NCBI RefSeq assembly: GCF_902167145.1
Contig: NC_050102.1
Location: 7,998,850-8,062,849, forward strand
Source: Zea mays
Lineage: Eukaryota; Streptophyta; Magnoliopsida; Poales; Poaceae
DNA: 64,000 nt
Direction: 5' to 3'
How positions within the stretch are numbered: position 1 is the stretch's first letter; every line of letters begins with the position of its first letter. Positions 11,755 to 22,004 of this stretch are shown here, in pieces. Below the pieces are notes generated by a model that did not search any database, was not told the DNA's origin, and was given only the letters and a program-made list of their open reading frames with translations. Both the position numbers and the translations under genes were made by a program.

Positions 11755-13009
11755 TGAAAGGGAAATGTGCCCTTGGGCCATTTCTAAGTATTTTGGTGAT
11801 TGAGTGCCAACGCAAGTACTTTTGTGTTGATCTATGCAATGTGTGGACAAAGTGCAAATCATGTCAAAAGGTATGTTTCTAGACTTAGTACATTGTTTTA
11901 TGGACTAATGTATTGTGTCTAAGTGTTGGAAACAGGAAAGATTGAATTGGAAATGAGATGGCTCTGTTCAGCCAAAGTCAGCTCGGTCTGGGTGCACCGG
12001 ACTGTCCGGTGGTGCATCGGACAGTGTCCGGTGTGCCAGGCTGGCTCAGGCGAACTTGCCGTTCTCGGGAATAAATTAACGGCGCACAGCTATAATTCAC
12101 CGAACTGTCCAGTGTGCACCGGACTGTCCGGTGAGCCAACGGTCGACCGGGCCAACGGTCGGCCGCGTGATCTGCGCGGGACACGTGGCCGAGCCAACGG
12201 CTAGAAGGAGGCACCGGACTGTCCGGTGTGCACCGGACAGTGTCCGATGCGCCAACGGCTCTCTAACCCCAATGGTCGGCTTCGCCAAATAAGGAAGGAT
12301 ATTCGCACCGGACAGTGTCCGGTGGTGCACCGGACTGTCCGGTGCGCCAGGCGACAGAAGGCAAGATCAGCCTTCCTGGAATGCTCTCAACGGCTCCTAG
12401 CTGCCTTGGGGCTATAAAAGGGACCCCTAGGCGCATGGAGGAGGATATCAAGCATACTCAAAGCATTCCTAGCACCAAGACTTCGATTCCACGCATTTGT
12501 TTCTTCGTGATAGCATCTAGAGCTCTTGTTGAGTTGTGAACTCGTCGGGTTGTGTTGCGAGCTCTTGTTGTGACTTGTGTGCGTGTTGACATTCTGATTT
12601 CGTGTCTTGTGTGCGTTGCTCATCCCTCCCTTACTCCGTGCTTCTTTGTGAACTTCAAGTGTAAGGGCGAGAGGCTCCAAGTTGTGGAGATTCCTCGCGA
12701 ACGGGATTAAGAAAAGCAAAGCAAAACACCGTGGTATTCAAGTGGGTCTTTGGACCGCTTGAGAGGGGTTGATTGCAACCCTCGTCCATTGGGATGCCAC
12801 AACGTGGAGTAGCCAAGCGTTGGTCTTGGCCGAACCACGGGATAACCACCGTGCCATCTCTGTGATTGATATCTTTGTGGTTATTGTGTTTTTGTTGAGA
12901 TTCCTCTCTATCCACTTGGCGATTATTGTGCTAACACTTAACCAAGTTTTTGTGGCTTAAGTTTCAAGTTTTACAGGATCACCTATTCACCCCCCTCTAG
13001 GTGCTCTCA
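11755..13009 (+). repeat. 3' LTR of Sirevirus-2
   Basis: Copy of 4092-5312, ending GGTGCTCTCA followed by the TSD GATGG. Palindromes CACCGGACTGTCCGGTG are at 11995, 12117, 12212 and 12328. Differences from the 5' LTR are concentrated in the palindrome-rich U3; the last 500 bp are nearly identical. Confidence 0.95.
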
Positions 13010-13014
13010 GATGG

Positions 13015-14400
13015 ACCAGAAGGCCCGTTAACTACCATCGACTACCATTGACATAGTAAGTGAGGAGATAACTAAGGCGTTTCAAGACAAGCTCGAAGTT
13101 AGCATGATCCTTGGGGGACAATCATATTGGAAACCTTATGACAATTGATTTGACTACAACCCATATCCCCAGGGAACGAGAATACCCAAATCTACAAAAT
13201 TTTTGGGTGACCAGGGTAAGAGCATGCACGAGCACATAGGCCAATTCCTAGCATAATTAGGAGAATTGTGATACCGAGGCATTCCGAGTTCGATTATTCT
13301 CATTATACCTAACTGGAACTATATTCTCTTGGTACGCCACGCTGCCTCGTAACTCTATTTGTGGGGGATCTAGAGCAAAAATTTCAGGATCATTTTTCTC
13401 CGATGATTATGAGTTAGACTTGGTAGAGTTAGTACCTCTACGATAGGGGAAGGACGAATTGATTAATGACTACATCTGGAGGTTCCAGGACACAAGAAAT
13501 CGATGCTTCCAAATTCACCTTACAGAAAAACAACTAGCATGATTAGCTTTTAATGGAATGTGATACTATTTAAAAAGAAAGATTGTAAGACATTCATTTT
13601 TTACGCTAGCCCAATTACACCAGAGGGCTTTGGCTTGCGAAAGCCAAAGCAAGGACACTGTTAAAACGGTTTGTCACAACGTCCATATGATAGATTGTGA
13701 CCAGAGTAGCCTGGACGATAAACCACAAGAAGTGTACGCCGCTGAGATGGTTTGGCCAAAGCAGGCCAAATCTTCAGTTTATTCCTCTCTACATTCGGTT
13801 CAAAAGAAATAGCAAGAAGAAGATAAATTTACATTTAATGTCAGCAAATGTGACAAAATATTTGACGAGTTACTTAAAAGCAACAACATTAAAATAAATC
13901 ATACTATTCCATCTGCTGACGAGCTTAAACGTCATGTTTATTGCAAGTGGCATAATTCATTCTTTCATGCCACTATATTTCAACGATGGTCTAATCGGCC
14001 ATTAACGAGAGCCGATTTAAGTTTTAAGAAATGCAGGTGGACACATAACCCTTTCCGATGAACATGATCAATTTTGATGACAAAAAATCTAGTTTGATCT
14101 ATGCCGCCGATAAGGGCAAAGGCAAATAGATCATCATCGGCGACCCACGAGAGGTCGATGAAATCACCAAAGTTTCTTGCAAGAAAGTGGTTGCAGAGAA
14201 TACCTCGGATATAGGGGAGACATTGAAGATCACCATCACGACCTCCAACGCTGGGGGATGTCGCATGCAGGTGGGTGGCCAAGAGCAGCACCCTATTTTG
14301 TGCACTATAGATGGTCTGGGACACCGCTGGCATGTTCAGACAGATCTAGCGGACGGTCTGGCAATACCCAGGAGCAGCAACGACCACGTACCTTGAAGCC
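13015..14400 (+). pseudogene. Decayed Ty3-gypsy gag, second part
   Basis: It continues the gag broken at 4091. Recognisable pieces in several frames are GTRIPKSTKFLGDQGKSMHE, DYELDLVELVPLR, GKDELINDYIWRFQDTRNRC, FTLAQLHQRALACESQSKDT, EVYAAEMVWPKQAKSS and ADELKRHVYCKWHNSFFHAT (a Cys-His segment), then ITITTSNAGG. Stops and indels are frequent. It is a Gag capsid and nucleocapsid region of a Tat-like gypsy element, long inactive. The element's LTRs and pol are not in the window, and the right boundary near 14400 is approximate. Confidence 0.75.
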
Positions 14401-15136
14401 ACGATGATAGAAATAAGTACATGGAAGACAAATGCATTTAAAGCATCAGGTTGGCAAGAAATCGTGGCAAGTTCTACCATTTGTCATAATGTTACTTTCA
14501 TTGCCAGTCATTGCAGAAAACAGAGTGGCAAAAGCTTATGGCAACAATTTTTAGTTCCCTTGCAATAGCTCCGGTTCTCACAACAAAACAAAATATTGCA
14601 TTACATATTAGTTGCATTGATCAAATAACACAAAAAATGACAAATTTGGGAATCAAACCCATGTCTCATTGTTTATAACGACCTAGTCTTTTTTTATAAA
14701 AATAACTAAACATATTATTATCTTATTTGTGACAATGATATTACACCTTTTGCAACAAAATCAGTATATATTGCCTCCATTTGGATGTTCGTTGTAATAC
14801 ACACCATGATTTTTGCAAAGAACAATATGACCATAGCAACAAAAGATATTTGTGACAATATAGGTAACTATATTGTAACCATTTTTTATTTTGTGGCAAG
14901 AAGAGCACCACCGTTTTGCAAAGGAATTTAATGGTATCGCAACCACATGAAACTCGTGGTAATATTGGTTAATATATTGCAATGGTTTTGCAGATTTTGG
15001 TCATAACACCTACCGTTTACAACAAAACTAATGATTATTGCAACACAAAAAATTGTGGCAATAAAGTCTACATTTCTCAACCATTTTTAAAGTTGTGGCA
15101 ATAACACTAGCTATTGCAATGAAATTTATATTGTTG
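14401..15136 (+). repeat. AT-rich transposon remnant with TTGCAA / GTGGCAA motifs
   Basis: There is no ORF of note. Short motifs recur in both orientations: GTGGCAA (near 14468, 14525, 14892, 15054, 15096), TTGCAAC/TTGCAAT and GTTGCA. This resembles the subterminal repeat arrays of grass CACTA elements, but no CACTA end with TSD was found. It abuts the stop codon of the phytocyanin gene. Confidence 0.4.
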
Positions 15137-15864
15137 CTATATGAGCAAGGCCACGACCACTGCGCCTGCTAGGGCAGCCGCCCGGGCAACCGCCCCGTCG
15201 ACCTTGTAGTAGTGGTCCAAAGCGGCGGCAGACGACTTGTCCGACGGCAGAGGTGACGCAGCGGCCGGCGACTGGGTCTGGGGCACCGGACGGCCGGTGG
15301 TGTTCGGTGGCGGTGTCGTCGTTACCGGGGCCGGGGCCTGAGCTGGAGGCAAGGGATGCTGTGCGGGGGGCGCGCTTCCGACGACGTCGACGAACAGCTT
15401 GAGCCCCATGTCACAGTGGTCGTCGAGGCTGGAGAAGAACCAGCGCCTGCCGGGCGAGTCCAGCCGGACGGTGTCGTTGCCGGAGGTCCACTCGTGGACC
15501 GCGTTGCCCTGCCGGTAGCACTCCCGGAACGTCTGGCTGTCCACCTCCGTCACCGTGTACTCGCCTCTCGGGTACCTGAACACTGCGGAAACAAAATCGA
15601 AGGCCGGCCATCATTTTCATCCTGATATGACGACGACGAAGCTAAATGCGCCGGCTTTTGTTCTGTTCCTCCGTAGTCCGTACCTAGAAAGTCGTCAACT
15701 TTGAAGGTCTTGTTTTCCGGCCAGCCGATGGTGTAGTTGAGGGTCCAGCCAGCCGAGTCCCCGACCAGGTAGTACTCCGCAGACGCCGGCCCCAGGTGCA
15801 AGGCCACGGCCATCGCCATCGCCGCGGACAAGACCAGAGCTAGCCTGCTGCTGCTGGAAGCCAT
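15137..15864 (-). CDS. Early nodulin-like protein (phytocyanin fold), two exons
   Basis: Exon 1 is 15684-15864 and exon 2 is 15137-15582. The 101-bp GT-AG intron splits a Val codon in FLVFRYPRG, the usual phytocyanin intron position. The 208-residue product has a signal peptide (about 1-29, ending ASA), a plastocyanin-like domain (EYYLVGDSAGW to LKLFVDV), a Pro/Ala/Thr-rich arabinogalactan-like stretch and a hydrophobic C-terminus fit for a GPI anchor. N-glycosylation sequons are NYT, NKT, NDT and NTT. The two structural cysteines are kept (ECYRQG, DDHC). Three of four copper-ligand positions are changed (His to Tyr in GEYTV, Cys to Ser in FFSS, Met to Leu in GLK), so it should not bind copper as a type I site. 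It is probably at the plasma membrane or wall. The stop lies at the junction with TE-like DNA. Confidence 0.92.
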
Positions 15865-15951
15865 TGACAGTGTTGGTCGCGAATCGCGATCGTGCTGGGC
15901 TTCTCTGTTGCTGGTAAATAATAACAGGGAGACAGTGTGGAAGCCATACGG

Positions 15952-15958
15952 ATTTATA
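15952..15958 (-). promoter_or_regulatory. Putative TATA box of the phytocyanin gene
   Basis: On the minus strand TTTATAAATCC reads as a TATA box about 90 bp before the ATG at 15864, a normal plant distance. Confidence 0.6.
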
Positions 15959-15964
15959 AAGAGA

Positions 15965-16586
15965 GGATGCATGCTGCTACGAAGCCGCGCGGCTCCGTGC
16001 TGCCGGACGCCGGCATCTCGTACTGTCCGCGTCTATATTATTGTTGTCTGTCCAACGCGACGGTGCATAGCAGAGCAGAGCGTCAGAATGTGCCTTGTTG
16101 ACGAACAGGGACGGGGGTGGGGAGTTTTGCTTTGGGACATCAGCCGCACACATAAAAAAGACAATGTTGGCATAGCTGGTTCCGTTGCCCTAGGCATGTA
16201 CAACCTAGAGTCCATTACTCGGTTTCTTAAGTAGAAGAGATGGCTAAGAAACTGGATTATATAATCCTTAACCATTAGAATATTAATATATATACTACTC
16301 TATTATAAACTTAATGTTGGCTCATGGTGCTACTATGGCTACATTCTCCACACTGACACACTAGGTCTGCTCCACACGCCATGATTGGTTCTCCCACCCG
16401 CAAAAATAGTATAGAGTGAGCACTCAAACCTATGCCCCCCTTACTCCAGAAATTTAGGGCTAACTACCAGACCACACGTACCTTAGTTTTTAGAAATAAA
16501 CAATAATTATATTTGAATAAATATTTCAATACATATTTATATGATATAACAACTGTAGCAAATTAAAGCACGGGCAACTGTCTAGT
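15965..16586. other. Upstream intergenic DNA, no gene seen
   Basis: Upstream region of the phytocyanin gene. It becomes AT-rich beyond 16240. No convincing ORF or element ends were found. Confidence 0.5.
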
Positions 16587-16824
16587 GCAGTTATATATAA
16601 GAGACAATATGTATAGAAAGTCGTGAAGAGGCCTAAGGTTGTGTACAACTACATTTAATAGGAGGTCTCTTGAGGAGTCTCTAGGAGCTTAACTGAAAAA
16701 ATACAAGAGGTAGGCTCTTCACAATTTTCTATATGCATTGTCTCTTTGTCTCTACACGATTATCTATATGTGTTGTCTCTTTGTCTCTACACGATGCTCT
16801 ATACACATTGTCTTTTAACTGCAT
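16587..16824. repeat. Foldback (MITE-like) element with a multiplied right arm
   Basis: The left arm TGCAGTTATATATAAGAGAC continues through a match to TATAGAAAGTCGTGAAGAG (16587-16635). Its inverted partner at 16713-16745 is followed by two more copies of a unit of about 35 bp (16749-16783 and 16784-16813) and ends TAACTGCA at 16824. No clear TSD. Confidence 0.6.
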
Positions 16825-18050
16825 TTATGATTCAGGGGTTCATAGTTATACCATATAATTTCTCTGTTGTCTCTTGTACTTAGAAAACGTAGCAACAAGT
16901 GTATCTATAGTTCTATACCACTATATAATCCGCCAGTTTAAATTTTGCAAAACACACCAATCAAATCACCCCCACATCTATAACCTGTACTAAATCCACC
17001 AAATAAATTACACCAAGACTTTACACACTATCAAAATCAATGGTTCAGATCGCTAGATAACCCATTCTCCCTTACTCACTCAAATCTAATGGACAATATT
17101 TTTTAGATCATCACTCATCTCTTATCCCTTCCCTTCCTCCTCCACAGTGACCCTGTGGCCCCCAACCTCCCCCTCCCTTCTCTCCCGCGTCCCCGTCGCC
17201 CCTCCCCTCACTCGCTCCACCATTGCCATAGTTGTCAACCTCCCCCCTCACGCCGCCACCGCAACCGTCAATCATCACCCCCTCCACACGATCATAGCGT
17301 TAGCACAAGCTATTTGCTAGTGGTTCTTTGATGCGCACCTGCCGCCTAGTTAAGCTAGCAAGGGTAAACCATAATTACGCCCTCTTATTGGCACACATAT
17401 TCTACCAATTGTACGAATATCCTCTAACCATAGACGGTCAAATGTATCAGAGCCCATCGATGATCCTAGGCCCAACTCTAAAGAGCATGATACAAACATA
17501 GTCCGGTGATGATCGTAGTGCAACCAGCCATAATCCAATACGCGGACACGGAATACCCAAATCTAGAATATCGTACCAGAAATCTAAATTTTGTTCGAAA
17601 ATTTTGAGTGGCCACTTGCAAAAACCGAACTTATTTTGGGTAATTCAGGTACCACCCCCGGTCCGAAATATTTGAAATACCTGAACTTTCATGTGTCATA
17701 CCCATGCCATTGTTCATTATTAATTTATGTATCTATAATTGTATGTATGTGTGTATGATCATTTGATTGTAGAGTGCATGTGTTTTTATGTGCATTTATA
17801 TAATTATCCATATTATGTTTTATACCGATTTGGTACAGTGTATATGTTTTTATAAAATTAACACAACAATTCAGGTACGTAGTTCGAGAATACTTTAATC
17901 GAAATTTCCAGGTACCCAAATTTCTAGGTAATATAATACATGTTATAATTTTGGGTAACGATTCTCAAAATCTGAAATTTAAAATTTTCCTTATTTGAAT
18001 TACCCGACCCGAAGTTTTTTGGGTAACCTGAACACCCACCCCTAGGCTCT
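16825..18050. other. Intergenic DNA with possible hAT-like remnant
   Basis: No gene. 17110-17290 is C/T-rich simple sequence. From about 17545 to 18045 the motifs GGGTAA, GGTACC and TACCCGA recur in both orientations, and the segment ends ACCCACCCCTAGG, similar to ends of some small hAT-like elements. Boundaries and TSD could not be fixed. Confidence 0.3.
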
Positions 18051-19231
18051 GTTAAGATTCCTGAAACAAAGCAAAATAGAGCAACGTAATTAAATTGATG
18101 CAACCTTCTCCCCTTTGTTCTCCCATGAAGAGAAAAGAGTTAAAGTGGAGAAGGTTAAACAAAACATGAATAATACAAGAAGCAAAGCATAAAGAGAAAG
18201 AAGTTATGAAGCATATTCGTCATCCTGTTTATTTCTCTTTTACATGCAAATGATTACAACGGTAACTTCGGTATATGTAAATGATATCCGAAGGTGAGTG
18301 TAACTTTGTAGCTTTGAATGTTGAGTGTTCTGGGTCCGCGTGAACATGTAGACAATTCAAAAATGACAAGTAGCTCTGCATGAGCATTGTACCTTTATTT
18401 ATTGGGACAAGGCAGTGTGCAACTTCTTATGAAATTATATTTGTATCCTGAAGCTCCATACACATTATTTACATAATCTAATGGGACAGTGTTGTATTTT
18501 CCTCAACAAAACATGCAGTGCAAGTCTCCTCAATCTCCCTTCGTTTATGTGACACCGAGGATGACATTCAGTCCTTCTGGAATACTTCGTCTATAGGCCT
18601 TGATGACAAAGTTGTTACTTCCTTTTTTATGACAAAATTGCTACTTCCTTCTTCAGGCCACAAAGATCTCTTAGATGAAGCTTACACACTAGCACAAAAA
18701 ATTTAATATGGGCTAACAAAATCAATTAAAGGAGGCGGGCATTGCAAGCACCTCCGACGTTAGGCCTCTATTAATCATCAAACTTGGAAACAAACTTGGG
18801 AAACAATTGAAACTCGTCAATTTGAGGACCTTCGGCAAAGGAACACCTCCAACAAGGACGATCCTTGAGAGTAGTCTCCTATAATTTAGTCACATCAAAT
18901 TTAGTTTCCATGGTTGTCATAGGGTACTCAAGGACCGATGGGGATTTGATCGAGGGGGCAGGGACATATAGTTTTGACGTTGTAGAGTATGCCTACTAAG
19001 TCATGAGTTCATGAGCACGGAGACACGATGATTTTTATAGAGATTCGGGCATACAAAGCATAATACCATGCATTCTCTTTCTTATAGTGGATATTTGTAT
19101 GAAAGGTGTACATGCTATTAAAAGCCTTTGGTCATGAGGAGATCTTTTCTCGGGAGTGGAAAGCTAAAACCTTGGATGGTCTATCTTGAAATCTCTTGTC
19201 TAAGGTTTTGGTTGTGTGAAACTGAAATTGA
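18051..19231. other. Intergenic DNA without recognised genes
   Basis: AT-rich. A 62-codon frame at 18518-18706 (start MQVSSISLRLCDTEDDIQSF) matches nothing recognised. The 3-bp target TGA (19229-19231) of the CACTA insertion ends this stretch. Confidence 0.4.
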
Positions 19232-19254
19232 CACTACAGGAAACGACTAAATTT

Positions 19255-19565
19255 TCGTGGGCTAAAAACCCACGAAAATAAGCCTAAACCGACGAAAATA
19301 GCCTATTTTCGTCGGCAGGCCGACGAAAATAGCCGCCGAAAATAAGTTCGACGAAAATAGGGAATTATTTTCGTCGGTACCGACGAAAACGACTTATTTT
19401 CGTCGGCTTCTCTAAGGCCGACGAAAATAGTTGGTCGGCTGACTATTTTCGTCGGCCACTGAGGCCGACGAAAATAGGGACATAATTTTCGTCGGCCCTG
19501 GGTGGTGGCCGACGAAAATATCTGGGCACTTATTTTCGTCGGCCACCACCCAGGCCGACGAAAAT
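19255..19565. repeat. Subterminal repeat array, left end of CACTA
   Basis: About a dozen copies of the core TTTTCGTCGG (or the inverse CCGACGAAAA), many as facing pairs forming small palindromes around GGCC. By analogy with En/Spm, these are transposase-binding repeats. Confidence 0.85.
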
Positions 19566-19825
19566 TCATGATACCCCCCAAAAAACAGATTGTTCTGCAC
19601 CTTTTATTAATTCACAGCAAAATAAACATATACACAATCATATATACAGATTTCACAAACAATACAGTTTTCACAAACAACATTCACAAGCAATTACATA
19701 ATTGTTTCAAACATATTCCATACATATAGTCCATATATAGTCCATACATAAACAAAGTCATTCCCTCGAGAACCATAAACAAAGTCTATACATATCCATA
19801 CATAGTCCATAAACAAAGTCACTAC

Positions 19826-21624
19826 TCACTCCGGCGGGCTATGTGAGTTTTGGCCACTCCCTCCTCCGCCACCAGGAAGGTGGCCACTCCCTCCAGAACC
19901 ATGGACGAGGAAGTCTTGGACGTTGACAGCACCCTCCGATCCCTGAGCATGTGACGCTGAACCCTGCAATTCATCAATCATTCAAATAAGGCTGTGTTTG
20001 GTCAATATTTGTATAAAACTAAACATGGAACGTCACCTGTGATCCATGGTGAGGAGGAGGCTGTGCATGCATCCACGGGTACTGTTGTGCTGGCCACCCC
20101 TGAGGTGGTGGCACCCACCCCGTCGGTGGCGGTGCCATCCACGCTTGAAATGGTTGAGAGCCCGCCGGTGGCTGAAAGACCGGTGGCACCCATCCCGGGA
20201 CTGGCTGCGATCCTTGGGGTGGTGGAGGTGTCCAAGTGCCTGGAGGTGCCTGCGTCCACCCAACACCAGTCCACTGTGGCTGCGACGCTGGAGCTTGTCC
20301 TGGCCACTGTCCCCATCCTTGTGCCTGCGAGCCATTTTTGATAATAAAAAAAGAGTTGCTATGGAATTGAAGTGTTCAGATAGTGTTACCTGGGGAGGGC
20401 GAAAAGCTGGCAAGTTCATATCAGGGCCGAGTCGAGTAGTCATTTCCTGCAAATGGATGAAACGTTAGAATCGCAACATTATACTTTGAATTCAATGACA
20501 CGTGATGAGATAGATGAATTACCTGAAAATAAGAAGTCATATACTGCGTCAGCTGTCCGACCTGCTCCTGCGCTGCTCGAGCCTGCTCCTGTGCTGCTCG
20601 AGCCTGCTCCTGTGCTGCCCGAGTCTCCTCCTCCAGCTGAGCCTCTCGAGCAGATTTGGAGGAGCGAGAACTCCCTGCCGAAGATGATGTTTTCCCTTGA
20701 CCTAATGTCCTGTTGTACTCCACAACGCCGGTGCCAAAGGCAAACCTGCATGATACACATAGTTGAGCCATTAAGTGGACACATTCTTGTTAATGAAATT
20801 GTCGAATCAAAGACAACCACCTCACCTGCCATGCTTTCTACCCCCACCACTGTGGTACAACGCCGAAGTTGCTTAGCTGCGACCTTCGTAACTACCAATT
20901 CACCCTCATCATTTGTCACCTCGACATATCTAGAAGCTTCGCAATGCTTACAACGGTCCAGCTTGTCATCCTCCTCAAAGAATAGCATGCAACTGTTGGG
21001 ACACACGTCGATCTTCTCATATGTCATCCCAAGACCAGCCAACATCTTCTTTGCGAAGTACATATTCTTTGGCAACTTATGATTCTCCGGGAGAACCTCG
21101 CCCATCAGTTGGACGATGTCGTTATAAGCACTGTTTGAAATGTTGTGCTTCGACTTTATCGCCATTAGTCTAGTGAGAGTCCCAAGAACTGACATCTGAG
21201 TGTGCTCGTGCAGTCTCTCTTCTCCTGCGGCGAGTAGCCGGAAGAATTCCTGAGCATCGCGTGGAAGCTGCCCCGGCTCCTCAGCGTTCATTTCAACATC
21301 CCTACCAAGATCATGCAACATGTCATCCATCCTATCATGATCGTCATCAAGTTCCACCTCCGCGTCAACGTGTCTAATAGACTCTCCATGCCGGTACCAT
21401 ACAAGGTAGTTCGGCATAAACCCACTTTTGCAAAGGTGTTTCTCCATTTCTTCTTTCATCTGAGGCCACTTGTTCTCGCAGCGATTGCAAGGACACTTCA
21501 CTAGACGACCAGTTGCATCTTTGAAAGCGTGCTCAAGAAAAGCCTTTGTTACACCCATCCATTCATTCGAATGTGCCCCATCCTTTCTCCACCCGTCATA
21601 CATCACCCTCCGATCACCGTCCAT
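19826..21624 (-). pseudogene. CACTA transposase (TnpD-like) with deleted catalytic core
   Basis: The ATG at 21624 starts MDGDRRVMYDGWRKDG, the transposase-associated domain with its Cys pattern (KCPCNRC), followed by KLDRCKHCEASRY and KQLRR, the lead-in to the TNP2 catalytic domain. Near 20860 the frame jumps to the C-terminal region (GGGRKHGRFAFGTGVVEYNR) in a different frame, so the whole DDE-type core is deleted and the fusion is out of frame. Downstream, plausible GT-AG introns remain at 20746-20825, 20447-20522, 20325-20389 and 19964-20036. The exons encode an RAAQEQA coiled-coil repeat, a Pro/Gln/Trp-rich segment and a Gly-rich end with stop at 19826-19828. The inferred lesion is one large deletion. 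Confidence 0.85.
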
Positions 21625-21713
21625 TTCAAAGGCTAAACAAAAGACAAAGAACATCAACGATCGTCCGTGGCTTAGGTGAACTCCCTATTAGGTAAAGGCC
21701 CTAAACCCACCCA

Positions 21714-21905
21714 AGAGTGTAGGCCGATGCTTGTGATTTGTGACGTGTAGCCTACGATTGCCGCGAAATTTCGGCAGCATAACCCCGCTGCTCTCCAAGC
21801 ACACGCCTGAACATGGTGCGTTGGAGAACAACTGGGTTACACAACCGAAATTCCGCGTCAAGCATAAGGCACATGTCACAAATCAAAAGCATCGGCCTAC
21901 ACTCT
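21714..21905. repeat. Long imperfect hairpin upstream of the transposase start
   Basis: The left arm, from AGAGTGTAGGCCGATGCTTG at 21714 to about 21804, pairs with the right arm about 21826-21905 (ending GCATCGGCCTACACTCT). Identity is roughly 80% by eye over 80-90 nt, with a short loop. A second short perfect inverted repeat GGAACGGCGAAC / GTTCGCCGTTCC is at 21935 and 21965. Confidence 0.8.
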
Positions 21906-22004
21906 CAGGCTGTCCAAAATACGTGGACAATTCCGGAACGGCGAACCTCACAAGCCAATGTGACGTTCGCCGTTCCCGAACGGGTGACGTATACGGTTCG
22001 CTAC

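Larger units (their letters stand above)
4092..13009 (+). mobile_element. Complete Sirevirus (Opie/Ji-like Ty1-copia) retrotransposon, Sirevirus-2
   Basis: This is an 8.9-kb element with LTRs of 1221 and 1255 bp, both TG...CA, flanked by the 5-bp TSD GATGG (4087-4091 and 13010-13014). It has a methionine-tRNA primer site, a long gag, pol in the copia order AP-IN-RT-RNase H, and several purine tracts before the 3' LTR. Both frames are open over their expected length. The TSD and intact frames indicate a fairly recent insertion into old gypsy DNA. The gag-pol frame change is treated as a finding. Confidence 0.97.

Noticed and set aside
18518..18706. 62-codon plus-strand frame
   Set aside because: Begins with ATG but has no recognised similarity, no promoter and no splice context. 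Kept only as a note in the intergenic entry.
20002..20468. Overlapping frames on both strands around 20000-20470
   Set aside because: They are shadows of transposase exons E3 and E4, whose correct frame is shown by the splice sites.
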